64,000 nucleotides of DNA, taken from UBA6115 sp050952935. Lineage in GTDB: Bacteria > Bacillota > Clostridia > Christensenellales > Aristaeellaceae. Below the pieces are notes generated by a model. It was not told the DNA's origin. It was given only the letters and a program-made list of their open reading frames with translations, and did no database searches. The stretch's first letter is position 1, and each line of letters starts with the position of its first letter. A program made the position numbers and the translations under genes. Location of the stretch: contig JBMNLS010000002.1 of the NCBI GenBank assembly GCA_050952935.1, positions 248,001-312,000 on the forward strand. Direction: 5' to 3'. Below are positions 44,208-53,556 of this stretch, piece by piece.

Positions 44208-45278
44208 ATGGCCCGCCGGCAAAGCATATTCATCCCCAGACGCCGCAAAAAGCGCTATGGCTGCCTGACGGTGGCGCTTCTGTTTTTGTTTTCCCTGGGC
44301 ATGGTGGTGGGCATCAACAGCCTGGCCAACCGCTTTGTGAAGCTGGAAATCCAGGCGATCACTTTGCCGGAGCTTCCCCGGAAGCTGGAGGGCTTCACCA
44401 TCCTCCACCTGAGCGATTTGAATGCCGCCACCCTGGGCAAGGACCATGAGCATCTAAAAAAAGTCTTGGCGCTTGAAAGCTATCAGGCCGTGTGCCTGAC
44501 GGGGGACATGGTGGGCAAAACCGGCGACGCCGGCCCGCTGTTGGCGCTGCTTGACATCTTTGGCGGCAAGGTGCCGGTGTTCCTGATCGCGGGCGGTGGC
44601 GACCCTGCCCCGCTCCTCTCCGATCCCCATGGGGACAGCGAGGTTTTGGCCCCCTATATCAGGCAGGCCCAGGCCAAAGGCGCTGTGTATTTGAGCAAAC
44701 CTCAGCTGCTTGAAATAGAAGGGGAGAGGCTGTGGTTCTGCCCGGCGGATATGTTTGAGCTGGATTTGGACAGCGCCAGGCGCGCTTACAGCGACCGGAT
44801 GGCCAGCCTCAAGGGGGCTGAAAACCCCTATTCCCCAGAAAACGGGGCGCAGCTGCGCCTGGCGGAATACCAGCTGAAAATGGTGGAAATCGCCATCAGC
44901 GCCAAAGCGCATATGAAAGCGGGGGACACGGCGATCGCCCTCAGGTATCATGCCCCTGACCCGGCTCTTCTATCCGCGCTGCGTCAGGACGCCCAGCGCA
45001 CCGGAGCCATTTTGCCCCAGGTTTATCTGAGCGGGCAATTCAACGGCGGGCAGATCCGTCTGCCCTTCCTGGGCCCGGTCTATATTCCGCCCCAGGGCGA
45101 TGGGCGGGGCGGCTGGCTGCCCGGGGATGCGGGCTTCACCGGCCTTGAGGTCTATAAGGGCCAGGCTGTCTACATCAGCCCGGGGCTGGGCGTCTCCAGC
45201 TATTATCCTCTTCCTTTGCGGCTGTTCAACCGCCCCACCGCCACCCTGATCCGTCTGACCCGAAAACTTGGCCAATAA
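44208..45278 (+). CDS. Membrane-anchored metallophosphoesterase-like protein, metal ligands lost
   Basis: A 356-residue protein with an N-terminal basic stretch and one membrane helix (about 18-38), then a calcineurin-like fold outside or at the membrane. The framework of YkuE-type phosphoesterases is kept, but the ligands are not: SDLH is SDLN (70-72), GDxV is kept (99-102), GNHD is GGGD (129-132), and GHTHGGQ is SGQFNGGQ (275-282). Only RYHAPDP (His248) remains. It should not bind two metals as an active enzyme does, so it is probably a structural or sensor protein. It starts 1 base after the transporter stop without a ribosome site, implying coupling; it lies between the phosphate transporter and ppk1. 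Confidence 0.72.
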   Translation: MARRQSIFIPRRRKKRYGCLTVALLFLFSLGMVVGINSLANRFVKLEIQAITLPELPRKLEGFTILHLSDLNAATLGKDHEHLKKVLALESYQAVCLTGDMVGKTGDAGPLLALLDIFGGKVPVFLIAGGGDPAPLLSDPHGDSEVLAPYIRQAQAKGAVYLSKPQLLEIEGERLWFCPADMFELDLDSARRAYSDRMASLKGAENPYSPENGAQLRLAEYQLKMVEIAISAKAHMKAGDTAIALRYHAPDPALLSALRQDAQRTGAILPQVYLSGQFNGGQIRLPFLGPVYIPPQGDGRGGWLPGDAGFTGLEVYKGQAVYISPGLGVSSYYPLPLRLFNRPTATLIRLTRKLGQ

Positions 45279-45288
45279 GGAGGACCCC

Positions 45289-47361
45289 TTGAAATTTAAA
45301 GCGCTCTTTTACAACCGGGAGCTCAGCTGGCTTCATTTCAACGCCCGTGTGCTTGCCGAGGGTATGAATAAGGATAACCCGCTCTTGGAACGGGCCAAGT
45401 TTCTGTCCATCGTTTCCAGCAACCTGGACGAGTTTTTCATGGTGCGGGTGGGCAAGCTGGAGCGCAAGATAGACGCGGGCATCAAGCGCCCCGACCCTGC
45501 CGGCCTGATCCCCACCGTGCAGCTGAAGCTGATCCGCAAGGCTGTCAGCACCCAGGTAAAACGCCAATACCATGCCCTTAACCAGGACCTGCTCCCCGCG
45601 CTTCGCCAGGAAGGCCTGTGGCTGCTTTCCCCGGATGAGCTGAGCCGGGAACAGCGGAGCTGGCTGCAGCAGTATTTCTCATCCGAGGTGCTTCCCATCC
45701 TCACCCCGCGCACCATCAACCTCCAGCAGCCCTTCCCCATCCTCACCGCCAAGACTATTTACATCGCCGTCCTCCTCCAGTCAGACAAGGGCGGGCTTCC
45801 CCAGCTGGCCCTGGTGCCGGTGCCCCGGGCGCTTAAACGCGTGGTGATGCTGCCCATGGGACAGGGCAAGGCCCGGGGCGTGCTTTTAGAAGATGTTGTG
45901 ATGATGTTCCTGCCCACCCTCTTCATGCACCAGACCCCCCTGGCCCAGATGCCCATGCGCATCACCCGCAACACGGACTTTTTGATCAACCTGGACAGCA
46001 TGGACAACATCCTGGCCGAGATGTCAAAAAACGTGAAGCGCCGCTCCTACGGCAAAATTGTGCGGCTGGAGGTGCCCGCCCGGGCCAACAAAAAGCTGCT
46101 GAACATGCTGCAAAACAGCCTGGAGGTGACAGAAATCGCCACCATCCAGGTGGAAGGGCCGCTGGACTTGCGCTTTTTCATGCGGCAGCTCTGCTCCCTC
46201 CCAGGCTTTGACCATCTGCGCTACACCCCCTTCACGCCCCGGGTGCACCCCAGGCTGCTGGCCCGGGAATCCATCTTCCGCACCATCCGGGGGGGCGATT
46301 TGTTTTTCCACCACCCTTATGACAGCTTTGATCCGGTGATACGCCTGGTGGCGGAGGCAGCCAGCGACCCCAATGTGCTGGCCATCAAACAAACGCTCTA
46401 CCGGGTATCCTCCAACAGCCCGATGATTGAGGCCCTGGCCCGCGCCGCGCAAAACGGCAAGCAGGTGACGGTGCTCATTGAAGTGCGCGCCCGCTTTGAC
46501 GAGGAGCACAACATCGCCTGGAGCAAGGCGCTGGAAAAGGCGGGCTGCCATGTGCTGTATGGCGTGCCCCGCTGGAAAACCCATTCCAAGGTGACCCTGA
46601 TCATCAGGCGCGAGCCGGACGGCCTGCGCTACTATGTGCATGTGGGCACCGGCAACTATAACGATGTCACCGCCAAGCTCTATACCGACATGGGCATCAT
46701 GACCTGCGACCGGCAAATCGGCGAGGACGCGGGTGCGTTTTTTAACCTCATCACCGGCTATAACTACACCTATCCCATGCGGGAATTGATTCCCTCCCCC
46801 TATTCCCTCAGGGAGGAAATGTTGATGCGCATCAAAAGGGAGGAGACCAACGCCCGGCGGGGGCTGCCTTGCGGCATCATGATGAAGATGAATTCCTTCT
46901 GCGACCCGGAGATGATCACAGCCATCCTTTCCGCCGCCGACGCCGGGGTCAAGGTGCGCATGATGGTCAGGGGCATCTGCACCCTGCGGTACCGGGAGCA
47001 TCCAAACCTTGAGATTTACAGCACCGTGGGCCGGTTTTTGGAACATCCCCGCGTGTATATCTTTGAAAACGCGGGGGAAAGGGAGGTTTTTATCTCCTCC
47101 GCCGACATGATGCCCCGGAACCTCAACAACCGGGTGGAGTTGACCGCTCCGGTTAAGGACAAACGGATCGCCAGCCATATCGCGGATATTCTGGAGCTGG
47201 GCTTTATGGACAACCGCAAGGCCTGGCGCCTGATGGAGGGCAACCGCTATGAGCGGGTGAGCAGGCGCGAGCCCGCCATCAACGCCCAGGAGGAGCTGAT
47301 CCTCTCCCCCAATCCCCTGCTTGACAGGCGAAAGGCCCTCCGTTACGATAAGCCATCATAG
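45289..47361 (+). CDS. ppk1: Polyphosphate kinase 1
   Basis: A 690-residue PPK1 that builds inorganic polyphosphate from ATP. N-terminal block FYNRELSWLHFNARVLAEGM, then FFHHPYDSFDPVIRLVAEAA, the autophosphorylated histidine region in VPRWKTHSKVTLIIRRE, VHVGTGNYNDVTAKLYTDMG, and the second active-site block SSADMMPRNLNNRVELTAPV. TTG 45289 was chosen: a perfect AAGGAGG ends 5 bases before it. Located 10 bases after the phosphoesterase-like gene, in one run with the phosphate transporter. Confidence 0.94.
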   Translation: MKFKALFYNRELSWLHFNARVLAEGMNKDNPLLERAKFLSIVSSNLDEFFMVRVGKLERKIDAGIKRPDPAGLIPTVQLKLIRKAVSTQVKRQYHALNQDLLPALRQEGLWLLSPDELSREQRSWLQQYFSSEVLPILTPRTINLQQPFPILTAKTIYIAVLLQSDKGGLPQLALVPVPRALKRVVMLPMGQGKARGVLLEDVVMMFLPTLFMHQTPLAQMPMRITRNTDFLINLDSMDNILAEMSKNVKRRSYGKIVRLEVPARANKKLLNMLQNSLEVTEIATIQVEGPLDLRFFMRQLCSLPGFDHLRYTPFTPRVHPRLLARESIFRTIRGGDLFFHHPYDSFDPVIRLVAEAASDPNVLAIKQTLYRVSSNSPMIEALARAAQNGKQVTVLIEVRARFDEEHNIAWSKALEKAGCHVLYGVPRWKTHSKVTLIIRREPDGLRYYVHVGTGNYNDVTAKLYTDMGIMTCDRQIGEDAGAFFNLITGYNYTYPMRELIPSPYSLREEMLMRIKREETNARRGLPCGIMMKMNSFCDPEMITAILSAADAGVKVRMMVRGICTLRYREHPNLEIYSTVGRFLEHPRVYIFENAGEREVFISSADMMPRNLNNRVELTAPVKDKRIASHIADILELGFMDNRKAWRLMEGNRYERVSRREPAINAQEELILSPNPLLDRRKALRYDKPS

Positions 47362-47376
47362 GAAAGGATGAGGTGT

Positions 47377-48774
47377 ATGCGCATTTACAACAGCCAGACC
47401 AGGCAAAAAGAAGATTTTATCCCGCTGAAGGAAGGGAAGGCCGGCATCTACTGCTGCGGCCCCACGGTGTATGACTATTTCCACATCGGCAACGCCCGCC
47501 CCTTCATCATGTTTGATCTGCTGCGCCGGGTGCTCAAGCGCCAGGGGTATGACGTCACCTTTGTGCAGAACTTCACCGACATTGACGACAAGATGATTCA
47601 GCGCGCCAACCGCGAGGGCATCACGGTCAAGGCCCTGGGCGACCGTTTTATTGAGGAATATTTCAAAGACGCCCAGGCCCTGGGCGTGGAAGCGGCCGAT
47701 GTGCATCCCCGGGCCACCGAGCATATCCCCCAGATCATCCGGATCATTGAGAATTTGATTGAAAAGGGCCTGGCCTATGAGCGGGACGGCAACGTGTATT
47801 TCAGCACCGCCGATTTCCCGGAATATGGCAAGCTCTCCGGCCAGGACATGGAGGAACTGGAGGAGGGCGCCCGGGTGAGCGTGGATGAGGACAAGCGCTC
47901 CCCCATCGACTTTGCCCTGTGGAAGGCGGAAAAGCCCGGTGAGCCCAGCTGGGACAGCCCCTGGGGCCGCGGTCGCCCCGGCTGGCATATTGAGTGCAGC
48001 GCCATGAGCATGGAATACCTGGGCGACACCATCGACATCCACTGCGGCGGGCAGGATTTGATCTTTCCCCACCATGAAAACGAGATCGCCCAAAGCGAAG
48101 GGGCCACCGGCCATCCCTTTGTGCGCTACTGGATGCACAACGGCTTTCTTAACATCGACAGCCAGAAAATGTCAAAATCCCTGGGCAATTTCTTCACCGT
48201 CCGGGATATTCTGAAGGAATATGACGCGGAGGATGTGCGCATGTTCATGCTCTCCGCCCATTACAGAAGCCCGCTAAATTTCAGCCGGGAGATGATCGAG
48301 CAGGCCCATGCCTCCCTCACCCGCCTTTACACCGTGAGGGACCACCTGGCCTTCCTGCTGGAAAAAACCCGGGATAAGCCCCTGAGCGCTGAGGATGAGG
48401 CCTTCATCCAGGGCGCACGGGAAGCGCTGACCCGCTTTGACGCCGCCATGGCGGACGACCTGAACACCGCCGAAGCCATGGGCGCGCTTTTTGAGCTGGT
48501 CTATGACGCCAACACCAAGCTGTCTGAAATGAGCGCCAGGGCCGCGGTCCAGGTCGCCTGGGACGCGCTGCATGAAGCCACCGACCTTTTGGGCCTGCTG
48601 AGGAAAAAGCAGGGCGAACTGCCAGAGGAAGTACAGCAGCTGGCCCAGGCCCGCGTTCAGGCCCGCAAGGACAAAAACTGGGCCCAGAGCGATGCCCTGC
48701 GTCAGCAGCTTGCCGACCTGGGCTACCTGGTGGAGGACACCCCCCAGGGCCAGAAAGTGCGCAAAGCCCTGTGA
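47377..48774 (+). CDS. cysS: Cysteinyl-tRNA synthetase
   Basis: A 465-residue class I synthetase charging tRNA-Cys. Signatures: zinc/HIGH region IYCCGPTVYDYFHIGNARPF (HIGN), WHIECSAMSMEYLGDTIDIH, HHENEIAQSE, and KMSKSLGNFFTVRDIL (KMSKS). ATG 47377 has GGAAAGG and GAGGTG upstream; an ATG three codons earlier directly abuts the ribosome site and is less likely. Begins 15 bases after ppk1; no T-box leader is visible in that short space. Confidence 0.96.
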   Translation: MRIYNSQTRQKEDFIPLKEGKAGIYCCGPTVYDYFHIGNARPFIMFDLLRRVLKRQGYDVTFVQNFTDIDDKMIQRANREGITVKALGDRFIEEYFKDAQALGVEAADVHPRATEHIPQIIRIIENLIEKGLAYERDGNVYFSTADFPEYGKLSGQDMEELEEGARVSVDEDKRSPIDFALWKAEKPGEPSWDSPWGRGRPGWHIECSAMSMEYLGDTIDIHCGGQDLIFPHHENEIAQSEGATGHPFVRYWMHNGFLNIDSQKMSKSLGNFFTVRDILKEYDAEDVRMFMLSAHYRSPLNFSREMIEQAHASLTRLYTVRDHLAFLLEKTRDKPLSAEDEAFIQGAREALTRFDAAMADDLNTAEAMGALFELVYDANTKLSEMSARAAVQVAWDALHEATDLLGLLRKKQGELPEEVQQLAQARVQARKDKNWAQSDALRQQLADLGYLVEDTPQGQKVRKAL

Positions 48775-49160
48775 ACAATGCCCGCAAAGCGGCCGGCCTC
48801 ATCGCGCTGGCCGCTTCTTGTTTGTTAATAGTTTATATTCTCTTTTCAGTGATATCGGAGCAGGTACAGGTCAACCACCTGCATCGCTTTAAGGCGGCTG
48901 CCCTGCCGCTCCCCGCCACAGCCCCGCGCCCCGTTTCCGGCAATCTCCGGGGCCTCAACCTGAACACCGCCACCAGGGAGCAGCTGATGGCCCTGCCCGG
49001 CATCAGCAAAAGCCTGGCCGATGCCATCATCGCACAGCGCAGCATCCGCCCCTTCAGCTTCATGGAAGACCTGAAAATCATCAAAGGAATCGGCGATAAG
49101 CGGGTGGAAGCGCTCAGGGAGGTGGCGTATGTGGGGGAAGTTGAGGGGGAAATCGAGTAG
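48771..49160 (+). CDS. ComEA-like helix-hairpin-helix protein with membrane anchor
   Basis: A 129-residue protein: membrane helix at about residues 9-29, a short linker, and a C-terminal tandem helix-hairpin-helix domain with LNLNTATREQLMALPGISKS and IIKGIGDKRVEALREV. In ComEA this domain binds incoming DNA at the cell surface. The GTG start overlaps the cysS stop (GTGA). No comEB or comEC gene is near, and the usual SLBB domain is missing, so a competence role is only possible. Confidence 0.8.
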   Translation: MNNARKAAGLIALAASCLLIVYILFSVISEQVQVNHLHRFKAAALPLPATAPRPVSGNLRGLNLNTATREQLMALPGISKSLADAIIAQRSIRPFSFMEDLKIIKGIGDKRVEALREVAYVGEVEGEIE

Positions 49161-49238
49161 GGAAATATTCTCTTCCTTTACGCACCTCCAAACGCAAAGC
49201 ATAATGCGCAGCAAATTGCAGCCCTTTTTCCCAGACCG

Positions 49239-50492
49239 TTAATTTGTATTAATTTTATTCATTTTCTTTGGAAACAAAAACACGCTGATTGCCAAGAAGC
49301 TAAAAGCTATGATTGCAATACCTGTATAGACGCTTGGCAGCGCCAGGTTGGCAGACAAAAAAGAAGATAGCAATGAGCTTAACGGCACCATGGACAAACT
49401 GATTGAATTAGATATTCCGGAGACGCGGCCAAAATACTCAGTTTCCACGTTTTCCATGAGCTTGCTGCTGTTGTATACGGAAAAACATCCAGTAACAATG
49501 CCGCAAATCAGATATGAGAAAATAACAACAATCGTCCGTATCGTATCCATAGATATCCATCCAGACAATGCCAACATAACATAAAATAAGCCAATCGTCC
49601 CGTATGATTGCTGCCAAACCGAATAGCCCTGAGGCGGTTTGATTTTGAATCTGTCTGGTTTGGAAATCAACAACGCCCCTAAGCTAACACCAAGGAGCAT
49701 GGCAGCGTTGCTCACTGAAAGAACATCAGCGGAAAATTTCAGTATTTCTCCAAAGTAAACCGACTGAAGTGCAGTATATGGAACGGACAGAAAGTTGAAC
49801 ATAGCGATGGACAGAATAATCAACAGCACCTCCGTTTTCCCTTTTAGGTACTGTGCCCCCTGAGAAAAACCCAGCCTTACAGAACGGGCAGTTTTGGAAG
49901 GTTGAATACTCTTTGCGTATGAAACTGTGTATAAGACAGCCCCGCTGACAAAAAACAACAATCCGTCTATCAACAGCGCGAATTTGGGGCCAAATGCCAC
50001 GATAATAATACCGGCAACAGCAGTACCAAGGGCTTCACATATCCTTCTTAAAAAGAGATTCAGTGCATTGCCCGCTTTAATATTATCTTTATCAAGCAGA
50101 GCCGGTATCAAGGCAGAACCGGCAGGAATTCGGAACGCCTCGAAAATTGAAATGCTCATTGTCAGGGGAAACAGCATCCATGGAAGAAGTCTCTCTATGT
50201 GGAATAAGTATAAAGTCAATAACGCAATAAGCGCTCGACCGATATCACAAACAATGACAATGATTTTTTTGCTGTGCTGATCCGCCAATACGCCTGTAAA
50301 TGGCTGTAAAACAATGGTAGGCAGATAGTTCGCGGCAAACACCAATGCGATCAATGTTGGGTTTCCCGAAACAAGATACATCAGCCATGAAAACAGAATT
50401 GCATCCAGGGAATCTGCAAAGCGGCCAATGGCATTTGATACCATTAGCTTGACAAAACTTGCGCTTTTTATATGACCAGCCTTGTTTTGCAT
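49239..50492 (-). CDS. Major facilitator superfamily transporter (MefA/enterobactin-exporter-like), AT-rich
   Basis: A 417-residue membrane protein with twelve predicted helices. The N-terminal half has NAIGRFADSLDAILFSWLMY, the motif A-like LADQHSKKIIVIVCDIGRAL and an FEAFRIPAGSALIPAL block common in macrolide- and siderophore-type MFS exporters. Substrate unknown. ATG 50492 is preferred; a TTG 19 codons upstream is possible, and neither has a strong ribosome site. The gene is clearly lower in GC than the cysS/ppk1 region and starts an accessory patch. Confidence 0.8.
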   Translation of the reverse strand: MQNKAGHIKSASFVKLMVSNAIGRFADSLDAILFSWLMYLVSGNPTLIALVFAANYLPTIVLQPFTGVLADQHSKKIIVIVCDIGRALIALLTLYLFHIERLLPWMLFPLTMSISIFEAFRIPAGSALIPALLDKDNIKAGNALNLFLRRICEALGTAVAGIIIVAFGPKFALLIDGLLFFVSGAVLYTVSYAKSIQPSKTARSVRLGFSQGAQYLKGKTEVLLIILSIAMFNFLSVPYTALQSVYFGEILKFSADVLSVSNAAMLLGVSLGALLISKPDRFKIKPPQGYSVWQQSYGTIGLFYVMLALSGWISMDTIRTIVVIFSYLICGIVTGCFSVYNSSKLMENVETEYFGRVSGISNSISLSMVPLSSLLSSFLSANLALPSVYTGIAIIAFSFLAISVFLFPKKMNKINTN

Positions 50493-50856
50493 GTCTTTTT
50501 CTCTCTGCCTTCTTAAACTTTTCTCTGTTTTGCTTTTGCGAATCTTCAAAAATGCTTGCCGGATCAGGTTACAACCCTATGACCACAGGTGCAGCCATGA
50601 CATTTCAGCAAAGGCGCTCTGATCCTACAGGCGATAAGATTCTGTGGACTCTATACCAAAATCAAGGTCTGGGAAAAGAGCGCTTCTACTCCAGCAAACC
50701 GTGTAGCGCCTTGGCAGATCCAGATGATCTTGCCTATCTCGAGTTGCATTCATACAATCCTAAAGTCACACTAAAGGGTTAACAACATAATCTGAACGGC
50801 AGGAGCGCAAAACAGCACCCCTGCCAATTTACCATGGTTCAAAACAGAAATCTACT
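50493..50856. other. Gap of about 360 bases with one small unassigned reading frame
   Basis: The gap holds a plus-strand open frame at 50552-50782 (76 codons, beginning MLAGSGYNPMTTGAAMTFQQ) with no ribosome site and no similarity I recognise. It may be a fragment of a broken gene. No promoter, terminator or repeat was evident. Confidence 0.3.
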
Positions 50857-52268
50857 TCAATACCACTTCAATCTGTATTTCAGGTTATCCATCTGATGCG
50901 TAAATTCAAATCTCTCAATGTTTACAATATTGCCTTTCATTGCGTCAATTTCTACTCTAAAGCAGAATCCCGACATAGCTTCCTTTGCGGAACTCTCCAG
51001 CTTGTCCCGATCAAGGACACCCCAACTAAATATGAACCTCCATAAAGGCTTAGCAGGATTGGTAATATCATAGTAAACGGGGATTTTACTGTAAAGGCTT
51101 AACAGATTATCTTGTAAGTTAAACTCATTCCTTAACGCAAGCGCAGCCATCTCTTTAGCCTTCTCTTGGGAAACACTTGCATCACTAGGTAATCCGTATA
51201 CATAAGATGATTGTGCAATTAAATCTACATCAAGGGCATCATACAGGGTGATTGAGCTTAAATCCTTACTATCAATTACCTTCTGTACCTTTGGTGCGAC
51301 CTCTTCTGAGAATCTTGCTTTAAGACCTAAAGGCCAGTCGCTAAAAATTGCGCCATTGGCTTCTGCTTCAAGGGAACTTAGAGTGTTGTAGACATCGTTC
51401 GAAGGACGGGTATGATAATCTTTCATGCTTAGCATGTCTTGAACAGACCAAAGCAAGGTACCATTGTCCGGATGAATGTACACCGGGAACAGGATGAACA
51501 AACGCTCATTTTCAGACATATCATCAGGCGCTGTGAACTTTACATGCCAGTAAGCTTGACGATCATTTGGTTCAGCTGCCTCCGGGATCTCAAAATCGAC
51601 GCTTACCTGATAAGAGTCCAGTTTGCTTTCGTCAACTTTGTAGCCCGCGGCGACCTCCCGTCTGGCTATCCTGATTGCTTCTTCCTCGCTGATTTTGCCG
51701 CTTGGCTCGACAAACTGGGTGATGCCGTCCCCTTCAAGACCCACATCGCGCATAAGTTTGGAATACCAGGCTTTTTCCTCATACGTCCATTTGTCTACTG
51801 AACCCATCGGAACTTGCATAATACTAAGGAAGTTGACTTCACGTCGCATCTTTGCCGGTTGGTATATTTTTCCATCAGATCGATTTGCCGTTTCTGCGTG
51901 CGCTCCTCGGTCGTCAAGGGTGCCTGTGGTTAACAGCGCACCGGCCTCCTCGGACACATCCATGTACTTGAGCTCAATTAAGCCGCCGATCAGATTTCTT
52001 CTTCTGTTCAAGTGTCCAGTTGATATAGTACCCTTGTTGTTTTTCGTTCTCAGCAATCTGCCGCCCAACTTCTCTGATAGTAATTACAGCAAGTGCAGTA
52101 AATGTAAGAGTGATGAGAATCAACATCAACACAAACGCCACCGATAGCTTCCTTTTCACTTTCTTTCCCCCCTTTGCCTGCGCCAGCAACATTCTGGCTT
52201 TCAGAGTCGCTTACATACAGGCTGGAAAGCGTGTTGTTCAGAGCTTGTTTTATGCGATTATTCTTCAT
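50857..52268 (-). pseudogene. Anti-sigma-factor-like membrane protein gene, two frameshifts
   Basis: Three reading frames together make one protein. It starts at ATG 52268 (MKNNRIKQALNNTLSSLYVS), shifts near 52170-52190 into a frame with the membrane helix KLSVAFVLMLILITLTFTAL, then shifts again near 51990-52005 into the long C-terminal frame IGGLIELKYMDVSEE, which runs to 50857. The C-terminal part contains two PepSY-like segments (EEEAIRIARREVAAGYKVDE). The layout (short cytosolic N-terminus, one membrane helix, large outer domain, start overlapping the sigma gene) fits an anti-sigma factor. Both shifts would abolish the protein unless they are sequence errors. Confidence 0.75.
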
Positions 52269-52790
52269 CGTCTTTCCCTCCTGTGAGATCTGTTTTCAAT
52301 CGTTCTTCCGCTTGTTTCAGCCTGCGATGCACCGTGGAATGGCGCCACGCCCAACACCTCCGCCACCTCTCTGAGTGTGAGATCCTGAAAGTAGTGCAGC
52401 AACACCACCTGTTTCAGCTTTTCCGGAAGCCTCATCACATCCATGGTAAGCGCAATGTCCTTCGTCCTCTATCACTGCAGGTAACGCCCCGGCAAATCCT
52501 CCAGCGCTCTTTTGCAGATCCACCTTCCGGAACCATTTGGATCGAAGATAATCACGGCAGACATTGATGGCGATTTTTATCAGCCAGGTTTTTTCCTTTG
52601 CCCCATTTCGTTGTTCAAATTGATCCATCGCTTTCCATGCTTTGAGAAAGGTATCCTGCATGGCGTCTTCAGCATCGTGTACATTCGACAAATAAACAAA
52701 ACAGGTGCGAAGGATGACATCGCCATATGCCTTTACCCATTCCATAAAGCGTTGCTCTCTCACCGTTTCTGCAGCAACGGTATCGCTCAT
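52258..52790 (-). pseudogene. ECF-type RNA polymerase sigma factor gene, two frameshifts
   Basis: Reads as an extracytoplasmic-function sigma factor in three frames. Frame one (from ATG 52790) covers region 2: YGDVILRTCFVYLSNVHDAE, DAMQDTFLKAWKAMDQF and KTWLIKIAINVCRDYLRSKW. Near 52455-52475 it shifts to a frame carrying region 4: MRLPEKLKQVVLLHYFQDLT, LREVAEVLGVAP. Near 52331-52346 it shifts once more into TVHRRLKQAEERLKTD and ends at 52258. Ribosome site AAGGAGGTGATT and an ECF-type promoter precede it. As written, region 4.2's recognition helix is lost and the factor cannot work. Confidence 0.82.
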
Positions 52791-52809
52791 CCAATCACCT
52801 CCTTGCCTT

Positions 52810-52840
52810 ATAGACGGGAAAGTTGCGTTGTTTGTTCGAG
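52810..52840 (-). promoter_or_regulatory. ECF-type promoter before the sigma factor gene
   Basis: On the minus strand CTCGAACAA (GAACAA at 52832-52837), 15-base spacer, CGTC followed by TATA (CGTC at 52813-52816). The AAC and CGTC elements are typical of ECF promoters. An equal element stands before the gene at 53535, suggesting one regulon and autoregulation. Confidence 0.7.
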
Positions 52841-52856
52841 GGAATTACAAATTCTT

Positions 52857-53228
52857 TTAGTCACCTGTTATTTCTTCAAGCGACTTGTCGTTAAAGCCAA
52901 TTCCATTCATGAAATCGCTTAAAACAAACTCACTTACCTTAATCTTTTTATGATTACTGGCAGTTTCCTTGGAAACAATGATTTCTTCGGTTTTGGTATT
53001 GAAAGAGTATGTTGAATTGGTTCCTGTGGCTAAATTAATGATTGTAGCCTTAAAAAGCTGAGAGCCTTCATCAAGTTTCCCGAAAGAAACACTTTCAACA
53101 TACCAAATCGGAGCCTCATAGACCAGCGTATATGCGTATGAGAAGACGGACAGACTTAACTCATCATCAGGATAGTATGTGATATACACACGTTGATCAT
53201 TGTCATATTCTATTGTCGGTGTTCCCAT
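52857..53228 (-). CDS. Hypothetical protein, probably the rest of the gene upstream
   Basis: A 123-residue frame of unknown function beginning MGTPTIEYDNDQRVYITYYP. It is beta-rich with no signal peptide of its own, and AT-rich. The ATG lies just one base after the stop of the exported protein upstream, without a ribosome site. The sequence before its ATG continues in frame (SSMGTPTIE), and upstream protein plus this one would make a sensible exported protein. I therefore suspect a further frameshift at about 53230 rather than two genes. Confidence 0.5.
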   Translation of the reverse strand: MGTPTIEYDNDQRVYITYYPDDELSLSVFSYAYTLVYEAPIWYVESVSFGKLDEGSQLFKATIINLATGTNSTYSFNTKTEEIIVSKETASNHKKIKVSEFVLSDFMNGIGFNDKSLEEITGD

Positions 53229-53229
53229 G

Positions 53230-53535
53230 CTACTTCTTTGGCAATAATGCGGATGTTTCTATGTCGCGTTCCCATGCTCCATTGTTATGTCTACTTTGGA
53301 TACAAAAAACATCTTCTTCACCTTCAGTAGCTACATAATAGACTCGTTCAGTGTTGCCCATATTCAACGTCTTGCTGCTTCGAATATCCCTGTTATCATT
53401 CGTAGCTCGAATCATCTTTATACTCTCTTTATCAACAGAATCAAGTGTTTGGCCGGCTCTTCCAAACGAGGCCATCGGCAAAAACAAAAGCACTATACAA
53501 GCAAGCAATAACAACCATTTCGGCAGCTTTAGCAT
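53230..53535 (-). CDS. Exported hypothetical protein under ECF-type promoter
   Basis: A 101-residue frame with an N-terminal signal or anchor (LPKWLLLLACIVLLFLPMAS, residues about 4-25) and a beta-rich remainder including NTERVYYVATEGEEDVFCIQ. No family recognised. It shares promoter elements and leader (GGGGGTGATTGG before ATG) with the broken sigma factor gene, so it is probably a target of that factor. AT-rich like the rest of this patch. Confidence 0.55.
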   Translation of the reverse strand: MLKLPKWLLLLACIVLLFLPMASFGRAGQTLDSVDKESIKMIRATNDNRDIRSSKTLNMGNTERVYYVATEGEEDVFCIQSRHNNGAWERDIETSALLPKK

Positions 53536-53556
53536 CCAATCACCCCCTCAAACCTA

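Noticed and set aside
46024..47178. Long minus-strand frames opposite ppk1, cysS and the stator channel gene
   Set aside because: Same cause as for dnaK: mirror frames of well-supported genes with low-complexity, His/Gly/Pro-rich translations.
47362..47376. T-box leader for cysS or for ilvE
   Set aside because: The spaces before both genes are too short and have no T-box motif or antiterminator.
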